The notes under the pieces were generated by a model. That model was not told the DNA's origin, did not search any database, and saw only the letters and a program-made list of their open reading frames with translations. A stretch of DNA of 64,000 nt from contig JAQUAG010000004.1 of NCBI GenBank assembly GCA_028687375.1, positions 40,986 through 104,985 on the forward strand, in the 5' to 3' direction. Of this stretch, positions 26,732 to 34,871 are shown piece after piece (positions within the stretch are counted from its first letter, which is position 1; every line of letters starts with the position of its first letter). Both the position numbers and the translations under genes were made by a program. The stretch comes from Arcobacteraceae bacterium (GTDB lineage Bacteria; Campylobacterota; Campylobacteria; Campylobacterales; Arcobacteraceae).

Positions 26732-26914
26732 GTATTGTTTCTTTTTTGGTAATAAATCTCAAAATATTTACCTAAATTTAATGATTACAATTTTTTTTGG
26801 TGTAAATTTTAATTTTTATGCTACAATACTCGCACTAGTATTAATGATATATGGCTACCGTTTACAGTAAGTGTATAATCAGTGATAACTAAAGAGAAAA
26901 AAAGGAAGAAGATT

Positions 26915-27187
26915 ATGCAAATTTATGTTGGCAATATGTCATATAAAACAACTCAAGAAAATTTAGAGACATTATTCTCAAAATTTGGTGCAGTGGAATC
27001 TGTGAAAATAGTAACAGATAGAGAAACAGGAAGAGCAAAAGGTTTTGCATTTGTAACTATGGATAATGGTGCAAATGAAGCTATCGAAGCTTTAAATGGT
27101 AAAGAATTTGATGGAAGAACTTTAAGAATTAACGAAGCTAAACCAAGAGAAGAAAGACCAAAAAGAGAATTTAGTAAAAGATACTAA
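26915..27187 (+). CDS. RRM-type RNA-binding protein
   Basis: 90-residue single RNA-recognition-motif protein of the bacterial glycine-rich/cold-induced type. RNP2 is IYVGNM and RNP1 is KGFAFVTM, with [18 protein letters not shown] between them and a basic tail ([14 protein letters not shown]). Start is ATG 26915 with AAAGGAAGAAG upstream; an in-frame GTG at 26882 lies in the untranslated leader. It has its own promoter, a leader of about 85 nt and a strong terminator, so it is monocistronic. Such proteins bind RNA with low specificity; targets are unknown. Confidence 0.93.
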   Translation: MQIYVGNMSYKTTQENLETLFSKFGAVESVKIVTDRETGRAKGFAFVTMDNGANEAIEALNGKEFDGRTLRINEAKPREERPKREFSKRY

Positions 27188-27206
27188 AAGTAATCTTTTT
27201 TAAATA

Positions 27207-27238
27207 AAAAGGAGAAGCTAGTTGCTTCTCCTTTTTTT
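27207..27238 (+). terminator. Intrinsic terminator of the RRM gene
   Basis: AAGGAGAAGC pairs with GCTTCTCCTT around TAGTT, followed by a run of T residues to 27238. Confidence 0.92.
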
Positions 27239-27262
27239 ATTCCTAAAATTAGCCATTTGTGC

Positions 27263-27268
27263 TATAAT
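27263..27268 (+). promoter_or_regulatory. Extended -10 box of murB, 7 nt before the start codon
   Basis: TGCTATAAT ends at 27268 and the murB ATG is at 27276. It lies just after the terminator of the RRM gene. A start site 7 nt downstream would fall at the ATG, and the intervening CCCCCTT is not a ribosome binding site. Confidence 0.6.
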
Positions 27269-27275
27269 CCCCCTT

Positions 27276-28049
27276 ATGAATGAAAAAATAATAGATTTTA
27301 AAAAATATACCTCGATTCATATCGGTGGAAAACATACTGTTAAAGTGATAGATGAGATAGGAACATATCCAAATCTCCATATTATAGGGAAAGGGAACAA
27401 TCTTCTTCTTTCAAATAATCCTCCCAAAATGGCTATTTTAGGTGATGAGTTTGATTATATTCTTCAAAAAGGGGATAAACTTATCGTTGGAGGAGCAACT
27501 TCTAGTGGAAAAATGCTTACTTTTTGTAGAAAAAATGACATTGGGGATTTTGAATTTTTAGGGAAACTTCCTGGGGCTATTGGTGGACTTGTCAAAATGA
27601 ATGCAGGTCTAAAAGAGTGGGAGATGATGAACTATCTTCACTCTATCAAAACTGGTGATGGTGAGATTCTTAAAGAAAATATCAATTTTACTTATCGCCA
27701 CACTGAAATCAAAGGGATTGTGTTTGAAGCAACCTTTAATACAACCAAAGGTTTTAGCAAAGAAAAAATGGATATGTTTATAAAGATGAGAGACAACCAA
27801 CCAAATCTTCCAAGTGCTGGAAGTTGCTTTAAAAATCCAAAAGAACATAGTGCTGGATATTTGATAGAAAAAGTTGGGCTCAAAGGTTACAACATCGGTG
27901 GGATGGCTTTTAGTTCACTCCATGCAAATTTTCTTGTAAATATGGGAAATGGCACTTATGATGAAGCTATCAAACTTATCAATCTTGCAAAAGAAAAAGT
28001 TTTAAAAGAGTTCAATATACAACTTGAAACTGAGATAGTTATCTTATGA
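27276..28049 (+). CDS. murB: UDP-N-acetylenolpyruvoylglucosamine reductase
   Basis: FAD enzyme that reduces the MurA product to UDP-N-acetylmuramic acid. FLGKLPGAIGGLVKMNAGL is the FAD/substrate loop, FTYRHTEIKG carries the conserved Tyr-Arg, PSAGSCFKNP holds the catalytic serine region, and LIEKVGLKGYNIGGM the following motif. At 257 residues it is the compact form seen in Campylobacterota. I start at ATG 27276 (MNEKIIDF); a longer reading frame from 27222 would run through the terminator and promoter of this gene. It overlaps the next gene by 4 bp. Confidence 0.94.
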   Translation: MNEKIIDFKKYTSIHIGGKHTVKVIDEIGTYPNLHIIGKGNNLLLSNNPPKMAILGDEFDYILQKGDKLIVGGATSSGKMLTFCRKNDIGDFEFLGKLPGAIGGLVKMNAGLKEWEMMNYLHSIKTGDGEILKENINFTYRHTEIKGIVFEATFNTTKGFSKEKMDMFIKMRDNQPNLPSAGSCFKNPKEHSAGYLIEKVGLKGYNIGGMAFSSLHANFLVNMGNGTYDEAIKLINLAKEKVLKEFNIQLETEIVIL

Positions 28050-28390
28050 ACTCACAAAAGAGAGGATTTTTAATCCTTTCAGTTATCATCTTGATGGTAA
28101 CATTCTCTTATCTTTCCATCTCCATTATCCAAAATCAAACTTTCTCCTCCCAAATAGACAAACTCAAATATTTAGAGATTCAAGCAAAAATCCATATCGG
28201 TAAGATTGAAAAATATATCAACGAAACAAATAATGAACTAGAAATATTAAACTATAAGCTAAACGATGAAAGGTTTGATTTGAAAATAAAAAGTGAACAA
28301 CTTGATACAAATAGTTCACAAATAACTTACCATATTACAGTAACATCAAAAGATGAACCTGTCACTTTGTATAAAAAAATTATAAAATAA
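28046..28390 (+). CDS. Pilin-like small membrane protein
   Basis: 114-residue protein with a short basic leader KRG followed directly by FLILSVIILMVTFSYLSISI. That arrangement is like a class III prepilin cleavage site (after Gly7) and hydrophobic helix, but Glu at +5 is missing, as in minor pseudopilins of the GspK/PilX sort. The rest is a charged domain ending in short beta-like segments. No cysteines. It overlaps murB by 4 bp. Assignment to a pilus, secretion or DNA-uptake machine is inference; a plain bitopic membrane protein is the alternative. Confidence 0.55.
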   Translation: MNSQKRGFLILSVIILMVTFSYLSISIIQNQTFSSQIDKLKYLEIQAKIHIGKIEKYINETNNELEILNYKLNDERFDLKIKSEQLDTNSSQITYHITVTSKDEPVTLYKKIIK

Positions 28391-28431
28391 TCTCTATCAA
28401 TTGATTTAGTTTTAAATAATATTTTATGTGT

Positions 28432-28448
28432 TACAATGTATCTACAAT
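28432..28448 (+). promoter_or_regulatory. Promoter/operator region of the toxin-antitoxin pair
   Basis: Two TACAAT hexamers start 11 bp apart (28432 and 28443). One can serve as the -10 box; the repeated element is what ribbon-helix-helix antitoxins often bind for autorepression. ACAGGAG follows as ribosome binding site. Confidence 0.35.
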
Positions 28449-28465
28449 AAAATACAGGAGCACCT

Positions 28466-28693
28466 ATGAAAAAAGCTATTAATATTCGATTAGAAGAGTC
28501 TTTATTGGCTGATTTGGATAATTATGCACAAGAGCTTGACCGTACAAGAACTTACATAATAGAAAAAGCTATTGGAACATATTTTGATACTTTGGATGAG
28601 ATGATTGCAGATAAAAGAATAGATGAAGTAAAAAAAGGAAATGTTGAAGTTTTTTCACTTGAACAAGTTGCAAAACAACTTGGACTTTCATAA
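28466..28693 (+). CDS. Ribbon-helix-helix antitoxin
   Basis: 75-residue CopG/RelB-like protein. The N-terminal KAINIRLEESLLADLDNYAQ forms the beta strand and first helix of the ribbon-helix-helix fold, and RTRTYIIEKAIGTYF the second helix. The C-terminal part would wrap the toxin. It has AGGAG upstream, and its TAA shares one base with the toxin ATG. Known relatives neutralise the toxin and repress their own operon. Confidence 0.9.
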   Translation: MKKAINIRLEESLLADLDNYAQELDRTRTYIIEKAIGTYFDTLDEMIADKRIDEVKKGNVEVFSLEQVAKQLGLS

Positions 28694-28944
28694 TGTACAA
28701 AGTTATCATCCCCAAATTTGCCATCAAAGAGTTATCCGTTATCGATAAAGAAAATCAACAATTGATTTTTAATAAAATCAAAGATTTAGAAAACGGGATT
28801 TTTACCAATGATAAATCCCTAAAGGGTATCCACAAAGGAAAATTTAGAAAAAGAGCTGGCAACTATCGAATCATCTACCTCAAAGAAAATGATATTTTGC
28901 TCATAACTCTTATTCGTATAGCACATCGTAAAGAGGTTTATTAA
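28693..28944 (+). CDS. RelE/ParE-superfamily toxin
   Basis: 83-residue toxin with the RelE-like fold: YKVIIPKFAIKELSVID at the start, LKGIHKGKFRKRAGNYRIIY in the core, and LIRIAHRKEVY at the end. The conserved basic residues (KFRKRAGNYR and HRKEVY) fit ribosome-dependent mRNA interferases of the RelE type better than ParE gyrase poisons, but the sequence does not decide this. It is translated directly after the antitoxin (TAATG). Confidence 0.9.
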   Translation: MYKVIIPKFAIKELSVIDKENQQLIFNKIKDLENGIFTNDKSLKGIHKGKFRKRAGNYRIIYLKENDILLITLIRIAHRKEVY

Positions 28945-28956
28945 AGAATAAAAGAG

Positions 28957-29140
28957 TTAAAAATAAAATAATTCAGCACTTCTGTCATAAGTAGCTTGTG
29001 TCATTGAAGGATTTACTGTTGTTTTATAACTCATATTTCCAATTTGTACTATAGGTTAAAGTTGATGGTTGACCTTGAGCATTTGTAAACTTGATAGTTT
29101 GTTTAACTACATCATAACTCTTTTTTGCAGTTGTACCCAT
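28957..29140 (-). pseudogene. Frameshifted gene remnant, family unknown
   Basis: From ATG 29140 the minus strand reads MGTTAKKSYDVVKQ and on through FTNAQGQPSTLTYST, then hits a stop. If one base is removed in the A-run near 29055, the frame continues as [16 protein letters not shown] and ends with AELFYF at a TAA (28957-28959). Both halves have normal codon use, so a single-base insertion in a once intact frame is the likely cause. I do not recognise the family. It lies directly after the 74-residue membrane protein gene on the same strand. Confidence 0.5.
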
Positions 29141-29152
29141 AGAATTATTCTA

Positions 29153-29377
29153 CTATTCTTTTTTGATTAATTTATTTTTTATCAGTTTTATTAACTCTTT
29201 AAATTCCATTGGTTTATATCTATGATAAAGGTAACCCAGCATTAGTCCCGGAAGTATTGATGCTGGTGTTGTCTTAAAACTTATAATATTAAAAATATTT
29301 AACATAATTAAACATGAGATAACCCAAAGTATAATAAGACTAGTATATGCTACAGAATACTGAAAATATTTAATCAT
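29153..29377 (-). CDS. Small two-span membrane protein, unknown
   Basis: 74-residue protein starting at ATG 29377 (MIKYFQYSVAYTSL). Two hydrophobic stretches are visible, about residues 8-31 (SLIILWVISCLIMLNIFNII) and 38-50 (PASILPGLMLGYLY), followed by a basic tail rich in Lys. An upstream in-frame TTG (29416) is less likely because it lies inside the preceding small gene. No family recognised. With the 44-residue gene upstream and the frameshifted remnant downstream it forms a short minus-strand cluster beside the toxin-antitoxin pair, which looks like accessory DNA. Confidence 0.5.
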   Translation of the reverse strand: MIKYFQYSVAYTSLIILWVISCLIMLNIFNIISFKTTPASILPGLMLGYLYHRYKPMEFKELIKLIKNKLIKKE

Positions 29378-29388
29378 TTTAATGGCTT

Positions 29389-29523
29389 CTAATGTAATGG
29401 TGTTAATGCAAACCAAGGGTCAACATACTCATTCAATATTTCATAAGGTTCATAGTGTTTTGGATCTACAATAATTTTTATTGTTGTTGATCCAACATCT
29501 ATGCTTTCCCCAACACTCATCAT
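29389..29523 (-). CDS. Very small ORF (44 aa), unknown
   Basis: Intact 44-residue reading frame starting at the ATG at 29523 (a second ATG follows at once) and beginning MSVGESIDVGSTTIKIIVDP. It ends in YVDPWFALTPLH 11 bp before the next gene. It has no membrane segment and no clear ribosome binding site. It could be a real small protein or the C-terminal scrap of a larger decayed gene; there are stop codons just upstream in the same frame. Confidence 0.35.
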   Translation of the reverse strand: MMSVGESIDVGSTTIKIIVDPKHYEPYEILNEYVDPWFALTPLH

Positions 29524-29558
29524 TAATCGCTATACTAATCAAAAAAATACTAAAAAAT

Positions 29559-30152
29559 CTAAAAAGTTTTGACAATCTTCATAGCAAGACTGAGTGCTTT
29601 TGTCCGATGAGATATTTCCTTTTTGATAGTAGGGTCTAAAGTACCTAAAGTTTCACTATACCCTTTTGGGATAAAAAGTGGGTCGTATCCAAAACCACCA
29701 TCTCCAATACTTTTATCAATCACATCTCCATACAACCAACCATGAGTTGTGTAGATATTTTCTTTATAAGCGATAGCGATACAAGCAGTATAAAACGCTG
29801 GAGTTATTTCTAGATTTTTACTTTTGAGTTTCGTGATTAATTTTTCATTATTTTCTTGATCACTCGCTCCAACTCCAGCATATCTAGCACTATAAATATT
29901 TGGCTCATTATCTAGTGCAGGAACACTAAGCCCACTATCATCGGCTATCACTAAACAATCAGACTCTTGAAGTTTGACCATATCATAAATAGTTTTTGCT
30001 TTTTTGATGGCATTTGCTTTGAAACTATCACCATCCTCTTCCACTTCAAAATCTCCCAAAATCTCTTTAGAAGTAAGTATCTCAAAATCAGGAAGAAGAG
30101 CTTTAAGCTCTTTTATTTTCCCTTGATTTGTGGAAGCTAATATGATTTTCAT
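29559..30152 (-). CDS. rdgB: dITP/XTP pyrophosphatase
   Basis: House-cleaning nucleotidase (HAM1/RdgB family) that hydrolyses ITP, dITP and XTP to monophosphates, keeping deaminated purines out of [23 protein letters not shown] is the start motif, [16 protein letters not shown] the catalytic Asp-containing core, and [13 protein letters not shown] the nucleotide-binding signature. I start at ATG 30152 since family similarity begins there (197 residues); the longer frame only runs back through aroQ. It begins 4 bp after aroQ ends and is the last gene of that transcript. Confidence 0.94.
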   Translation of the reverse strand: MKIILASTNQGKIKELKALLPDFEILTSKEILGDFEVEEDGDSFKANAIKKAKTIYDMVKLQESDCLVIADDSGLSVPALDNEPNIYSARYAGVGASDQENNEKLITKLKSKNLEITPAFYTACIAIAYKENIYTTHGWLYGDVIDKSIGDGGFGYDPLFIPKGYSETLGTLDPTIKKEISHRTKALSLAMKIVKTF

Positions 30153-30156
30153 TTGA

Positions 30157-30651
30157 TTATTCTGCTGGAGTTTCTTGTGCTTGAACTTCTGGTGCTTGTT
30201 GTTGTTGTGCATTAATCATTTCAGAGATGATTTGAGTTAAAGCTATAAGTCCCATATGGTATCCAAATGGTCCAAACCCTGTAATCACACCTGTACTTGC
30301 ACTTGCTGTAATCGATTTTTGTCTAAATTCTTCTCTATGGTAGATATTTGAAATATGCACTTCAACTGTTGGTAAAGATACCGCTTTTAAAGCATCTGCT
30401 ATAGCAATACTTGTATGAGTATATGCTGCTGGATTAATTAAAATTCCATGCACAGTTCCCATACATTCTTGAATTCTATCTACGATTTCACCCTCTAAGT
30501 TTGATTGGAAAAATTCTAATTCAATCCCATTTTGAGCTGCACTTGCACTTAATTGTGCATGGATTTGGTCTAAAGTCATAGGTCCATAAATATGTTTTTC
30601 TCTCATCCCTAACATATTTAAGTTTGGTCCTTGTATTACTGCTATTTTCAT
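30157..30651 (-). CDS. aroQ: Type II 3-dehydroquinate dehydratase
   Basis: Third step of the shikimate pathway by the dodecameric type II enzyme. [23 protein letters not shown] holds the active-site Asn, Arg and Tyr, [15 protein letters not shown] follows, and [17 protein letters not shown] and [15 protein letters not shown] complete the site. It starts at ATG 30651 with AAGGAAGCC upstream. The protein is 164 residues, longer than the usual 140-150, because of a C-terminal Gln/Ala/Pro/Glu-rich tail ([11 protein letters not shown]). Its promoter overlaps that of the divergent deaminase gene. Confidence 0.95.
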   Translation of the reverse strand: MKIAVIQGPNLNMLGMREKHIYGPMTLDQIHAQLSASAAQNGIELEFFQSNLEGEIVDRIQECMGTVHGILINPAAYTHTSIAIADALKAVSLPTVEVHISNIYHREEFRQKSITASASTGVITGFGPFGYHMGLIALTQIISEMINAQQQQAPEVQAQETPAE

Positions 30652-30683
30652 AGGCTTCCTTTGTTTTTGAATTTTTAATTCGG

Positions 30684-30691
30684 TATAATAG
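30684..30691. promoter_or_regulatory. Overlapping divergent -10 boxes of aroQ and the deaminase
   Basis: TATAATAG at 30684-30691 reads TATAAT on the plus strand (deaminase, 30 bp before its ATG) and TATTAT on the minus strand (aroQ, about 35 bp before its ATG). The two promoters would share the same bases and exclude each other. Confidence 0.4.
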
Positions 30692-30718
30692 CCAAAACTT
30701 GATAAATATAGGATAGAA

Positions 30719-31948
30719 ATGAACTTTTTAAGTAGTGACTGGATTGTAACTTGTGATGAAAATTTTACAATTATAAAAGATGGTGCGATAGTTTTTGATG
30801 AAAAAATTATCGACATAGACACCAAAGAAAATATTGAAAGAAAATATAAAAATTGCGACTTTTCCTACCAAGGAGAAGGGAGTGTGATTATGCCTGGGCT
30901 TATTAATAGCCATGTCCATTTAGAGTTTAGTGCAAATAAAATGACACTCAAATATGGCAATTTTATATCGTGGCTTTTTTCTGTTATTGAAAAAAGAGAT
31001 GAACTTATAGAAAAAGCGACAAGTGAGCTTATTAGCCAAGAGTTGGCAAAAATGATAGCATCTGGAACAACTACCATTGGAGCTGTTAGCTCTTATGGAC
31101 TTGATTTGGAAGCTTGTGTAAATAGCAACCTTAATATAGTTTATTTTACAGAGGTGCTTGGAAGCAAAGCTGATATGATTGATACTCTTTTTAATGATTT
31201 TAAACAAAGATTGTATCTTGCTCAAAAGAAGAGTTCTTCTAAATTTTTCCCAGCTATTGCTATCCATTCCCCTTACTCTACCCACCCCTTTTTGATACGT
31301 GAAGTTTTAAAAATGGCCAAAGAGGAAAATCTTCCTGTGAGTGCTCATTTTATGGAAAGTCATGCTGAAAATGAATGGTTAAATTATTCTACTGGGGAGT
31401 TTGAGAAGTTTTTTAAAGATATGTTAAATCAACATAAATCGCTCCAAACACCAAGTGAGTTTTTAACTGCATTTAAAGGGGTTAAACATCTTTCATTTAC
31501 CCATTGTGTTGAAGCAAATGAAAAAGAATTAACTCAAATAAAAGAACTTGGAGCCTCTATAATCCATTGTCCAAATTCCAATAGACTTTTAAATAATACA
31601 GTTTTAAATCTTAGCTATTTAAATGATATCCCACTTACTTTAGGGACAGATGGATTAAGCTCAAACTACACTTTGGATATGTTTGAAGAGATGAAAAATG
31701 GTTTCTTTATCCATACAAATTTCACACCACAAGAGTTGGCACAAAAGCTTATAGTTGCTGCAACTATAAATGGAGCAATTGCTCTTGCTTTAGAAAATAA
31801 AGGTTCATTAGAAATTGGGAAAGATAGTGATTTTATAACATTTCAAATACCAAATATTGAAGATGAAAACGATGTAGCAACTGCAATAATTTTGCATAAA
31901 ACGAAAATAAACAAAACATACATAAAGGGAAAAAATGAACTTCTTTAA
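30719..31948 (+). CDS. Aminodeoxyfutalosine deaminase-like amidohydrolase
   Basis: 409-residue metal-dependent hydrolase of the amidohydrolase superfamily (ATZ/TRZ group). The metal-binding [34 protein letters not shown] and LGTDGLSSN motifs are all present. In Campylobacter and Helicobacter the gene in this position (next to aroQ and sppA in Campylobacter; HP0267 in Helicobacter) deaminates 6-amino-6-deoxyfutalosine in the futalosine route to menaquinone, so I assign that role by family and synteny. ATAGGAT precedes the ATG. It overlaps sppA by 14 bp. Confidence 0.85.
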   Translation: MNFLSSDWIVTCDENFTIIKDGAIVFDEKIIDIDTKENIERKYKNCDFSYQGEGSVIMPGLINSHVHLEFSANKMTLKYGNFISWLFSVIEKRDELIEKATSELISQELAKMIASGTTTIGAVSSYGLDLEACVNSNLNIVYFTEVLGSKADMIDTLFNDFKQRLYLAQKKSSSKFFPAIAIHSPYSTHPFLIREVLKMAKEENLPVSAHFMESHAENEWLNYSTGEFEKFFKDMLNQHKSLQTPSEFLTAFKGVKHLSFTHCVEANEKELTQIKELGASIIHCPNSNRLLNNTVLNLSYLNDIPLTLGTDGLSSNYTLDMFEEMKNGFFIHTNFTPQELAQKLIVAATINGAIALALENKGSLEIGKDSDFITFQIPNIEDENDVATAIILHKTKINKTYIKGKNELL

Positions 31949-32804
31949 AATACTATTTACACCAATAACAGCACCGATTGAATTTATTCAAAATCACTTT
32001 AAAGCGACACTGCTTGTTTTAATGGTATTTTTTATCTACCAAAGTTCAAATCCAGATGATTTAATAACTCCAAACCTAAAAACTATCCACTTAACTGGGG
32101 CTATTATGGATGCAAGTTTTATTATTGAAGAGATTGAAACAGCTAAAACAGATGATAACATCAAAGGGGTTCTTTTAGATGTAAACTCTCCAGGTGGTGC
32201 AGTTGCCCCTTCTGTTGAGATAGCTTATGCGATAAAAGAGTTAAATGCAATCAAACCTGTTGTGGCTTATGCAAGTGGTACAATGGCTAGTGGAAGTTAC
32301 TACTCTTCAATCTGGGCATCAAAAATTGTAGCAAACCCTGGAAGTATGATAGGAAGTATCGGTGTGATTATGCAAAGTGTTGATGCTAGTGAACTTATGA
32401 GTAAAATTGGTGTCAAAACACAAACGGTTAAAATGGGAACCTATAAAGAGGCTGGAACACCTACAAGACAATGGTCAAAAGTAGAACTTGCGGAGCTTAA
32501 TAAAGTTATAGGGAATACTTACGATATGTTTGTAAGTGATGTAGCAAATGCACGAAAACTCAAAATTGAAGATAAAAATAAATTTGCAGATGCTCATATT
32601 TTTACATCAATTCAAGCAAAAAATGTGGGACTAGTTGATAGTGTTGCTACAATCAATGAAGCTAAAAAGATGGTGCAAACGATGGCAAAAGTGAAAGATC
32701 CAGTTTGGGATAAAAAAGACAAAATGGATAGATTTCTTGAAAAGTTTGCAAACGAAGCTATCAGCAAAGTAGGATTCAATACTACAACTTTAGTCGCTTA
32801 TTAA
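31935..32804 (+). CDS. sppA: Signal peptide peptidase SppA, short form
   Basis: Inner-membrane serine protease (family S49) that degrades cleaved signal peptides. An N-terminal membrane anchor (about 22-36, FKATLLVLMVFFIYQ) is followed by the protease domain with VNSPGGAVAPS, nucleophile Ser119 in GTMASGSYYSS and the general base Lys171 in KMGTYKEAG. At 289 residues it is the half-size, single-domain form that works as an oligomer, unlike the 618-residue E. coli enzyme. AAAGGGAAAA precedes the ATG within the deaminase gene. Confidence 0.93.
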   Translation: MNFFKILFTPITAPIEFIQNHFKATLLVLMVFFIYQSSNPDDLITPNLKTIHLTGAIMDASFIIEEIETAKTDDNIKGVLLDVNSPGGAVAPSVEIAYAIKELNAIKPVVAYASGTMASGSYYSSIWASKIVANPGSMIGSIGVIMQSVDASELMSKIGVKTQTVKMGTYKEAGTPTRQWSKVELAELNKVIGNTYDMFVSDVANARKLKIEDKNKFADAHIFTSIQAKNVGLVDSVATINEAKKMVQTMAKVKDPVWDKKDKMDRFLEKFANEAISKVGFNTTTLVAY

Positions 32805-32825
32805 AAAATCACAACTAGGAATCAT

Positions 32826-34316
32826 ATGTTAAGTCAAACAAAACAAGAGTGGTTTGGCAATATTAGAGGAGATATTTTATCTGCTTTAGTTGTTGCTATC
32901 GCACTTATCCCAGAAGCTATTGCTTTTTCAATCATAGCTGGTGTTGATCCAAAAATTGGGCTTTATGCTTCATTTTGTATCGCAGTTGTTATCTCATTTG
33001 TAGGTGGACGACCTGCAATGATAAGTGCAGCAACTGGTGCTATGGCACTTGTGATGGTCTTTTTAGTCAAAGAGCATGGACTTCAATATCTTTTAGCTGC
33101 GACTATTTTAACTGGATTTATTCAGATATTTTTAGCCTATATAGGTGTAGCTAAAGTGATGAGTTTTGTAGCTCGTGCTGTTGTTATTGGATTTGTAAAT
33201 GCACTTGCTATCCTTATTTTTATGGCGCAACTTCCTGAGTTAACCAATGTAACTTGGCATGTATATGCACTCACAGCTGCTGGACTTGGGATCATCTATC
33301 TTTTCCCTTATATTCCAAAAATTGGTAAAATATTACCATCACCACTTGTTACTATTATTGTGTTGACACTCTTTGTTGCATTCTATGGAATAGATGTACG
33401 AACTGTTGGAGATATGGGTCAATTACCAGATACCCTTCCAATATTTTTACTTCCTAATATTCCTCTTGATTTTGAAACTTTACAAATTATTTTTCCATAT
33501 TCATTTGCACTTGCAATCGTTGGACTTTTAGAATCTTTGATGACTGCAACTATTTTAGATGATATGACAGATACAAAAAGTGATAAAAATAGAGAAGCAC
33601 GAGGTCAAGGAATCGCAAATATTTTTGCAGGTTGTCTTGGTGGAATGGCTGGATGTGCCATGATTGGACAGTCTGTTATCAATGTAAAATCAGGAGGACG
33701 GGGAAGATTATCCACTTTTCTAGCTGGAATTTTCTTACTTATTTTGGTTGTATTTTTAAGTGATTTAGTGGCTATCATCCCAATGGCAGCACTTGTAGCT
33801 GTTATGATAATGGTTTCTATAAGTACCTTTAATTGGGCTTCAATTAGTGGGCTTAAAACTTTACCAATTTCTACCAATTTAGTGATGCTTTCAACTGTAG
33901 GGGTAACTGTTTACACTCACAATTTAGCACTTGGAGTTGTTACAGGAGTGCTTTTAGCTTCTTTATTTTTTGCAAATAAAATTAGCCATTTTATGTATGC
34001 TGATATGAGTTATAATGAAAAAGATAATATAAAAACATATAAAATAGTAGGTCAAATATTTTTTAATAGTAGTGATAAATTTTATGATATTTTCAACTAT
34101 AAAGAGGAAGTTACTAATGTTACTATAGACCTTACACGAGCTCACTTTTGGGATATCTCAGCTGTTTTTGCACTCGATAAAGCAGTTGTAAAACTAAGAA
34201 AAGAGGGGAAAAATGTTAGTGTGATTGGGCAAAATGAAGCAAGTAGTACAATCATCGATAGATTTGGTATTTATGACAAACCAGAAGAGATAGAGAAAGT
34301 GATGGGAAGTCACTAA
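32826..34316 (+). CDS. SulP-family anion permease with STAS domain
   Basis: 496-residue inner-membrane transporter. About ten to twelve spans are followed by a cytoplasmic STAS domain from about residue 395 ([21 protein letters not shown]). The start region [22 protein letters not shown] is the SulP signature with PEAIAF. Family members move sulfate, bicarbonate, dicarboxylates or molybdate in symport with Na+ or H+; the sequence alone does not tell which. It follows sppA by 21 bp with AGGAATC upstream and no partner gene such as a carbonic anhydrase. Confidence 0.92.
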   Translation: MLSQTKQEWFGNIRGDILSALVVAIALIPEAIAFSIIAGVDPKIGLYASFCIAVVISFVGGRPAMISAATGAMALVMVFLVKEHGLQYLLAATILTGFIQIFLAYIGVAKVMSFVARAVVIGFVNALAILIFMAQLPELTNVTWHVYALTAAGLGIIYLFPYIPKIGKILPSPLVTIIVLTLFVAFYGIDVRTVGDMGQLPDTLPIFLLPNIPLDFETLQIIFPYSFALAIVGLLESLMTATILDDMTDTKSDKNREARGQGIANIFAGCLGGMAGCAMIGQSVINVKSGGRGRLSTFLAGIFLLILVVFLSDLVAIIPMAALVAVMIMVSISTFNWASISGLKTLPISTNLVMLSTVGVTVYTHNLALGVVTGVLLASLFFANKISHFMYADMSYNEKDNIKTYKIVGQIFFNSSDKFYDIFNYKEEVTNVTIDLTRAHFWDISAVFALDKAVVKLRKEGKNVSVIGQNEASSTIIDRFGIYDKPEEIEKVMGSH

Positions 34317-34428
34317 CTTTTCTTTTTCTCCTCTTTATAAAAAAATTTTAAAGTTTTCACAATTTTAAATTTAACTCAAAACAAACTTTATTCTTTAATT
34401 TCTAGTACTATCTACCTAGCATATTTCT

Positions 34429-34728
34429 TTATCTCATTCTTCCTAAAATCTCAAAAGCACTTATCTCAAACTTTGAAAATGCAAACCATTTTTTGCCCAA
34501 ATCTTTGAGACTTGCTCCAATGTGATATATCTCTGTTTTATCAATGATAAGAAATCTATCATGAGAGTTTTTGAACTCTTGTAACTCAATATTTTGATAT
34601 TGTATTTTATATTTTTGATAATCCAAATCCAACTGCTTTGATATACTTTGAGTAAAAATCTTTATTTTTAGATTTGGGTATTTGCTAAAAAGTGTAAATA
34701 TTACAATTACAGAGATGTTTTTAAAGAT
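34429..34728 (-). pseudogene. C-terminal remnant of an ORF6N-type protein
   Basis: The minus strand is open for 100 codons from 34728 but has no start codon with a ribosome binding site; the largest ATG/TTG frame is only 67 residues. The text NLKIKIFTQSISKQL, then SHDRFLIIDKTEIYHIGASLKDLGKKWFAFSK is characteristic of the C-terminal part of ORF6N-domain proteins, often found in phage-related or accessory DNA. The N-terminal domain is absent. The surrounding 34317-34871 region holds no other gene I can support, apart from the efflux terminator at its right end. Confidence 0.55.
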
Positions 34729-34823
34729 TTATTCTTGTGCTATTTGTATATCATTTTGATTGTCAATGCAACAATTTAGGATGTACAGTGAAAGTGATAG
34801 TAAAACAAGGATAAGAAGCACAC

Positions 34824-34868
34824 AAAAGTTTTCCTTATTCCAACTTTTCTAAGTTAGAATAAGGAAAC
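34824..34868 (-). terminator. Hairpin terminator of the efflux operon
   Basis: TTTCCTTATTC (34830-34840) pairs with GAATAAGGAAA (34857-34867), and an inner AACTT/AAGTT extends the stem. On the minus strand it follows the RND gene stop and is trailed by AAAACTTTTG, a weak T-run. Confidence 0.6.
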
Positions 34869-34871
34869 TCC

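Noticed and set aside
26882-26914. GTG as the start of the RRM protein
   Set aside because: The RRM fold begins at ATG 26915, which has AAAGGAAGAAG upstream; the GTG lies in the leader.
27222-27275. N-terminal extension of murB with a hydrophobic stretch
   Set aside because: It would begin inside the RRM terminator hairpin and run through the murB promoter; not a signal peptide.
28945-29560. Integrase, attachment sites or insertion sequence around the toxin-antitoxin patch
   Set aside because: No transposase or integrase frame and no flanking direct or inverted repeats were found, so mobility is not claimed.
30652-30825. 58-residue extension of AroQ
   Set aside because: It is antisense to the start of the deaminase and lies upstream of a perfect ribosome binding site and family start.
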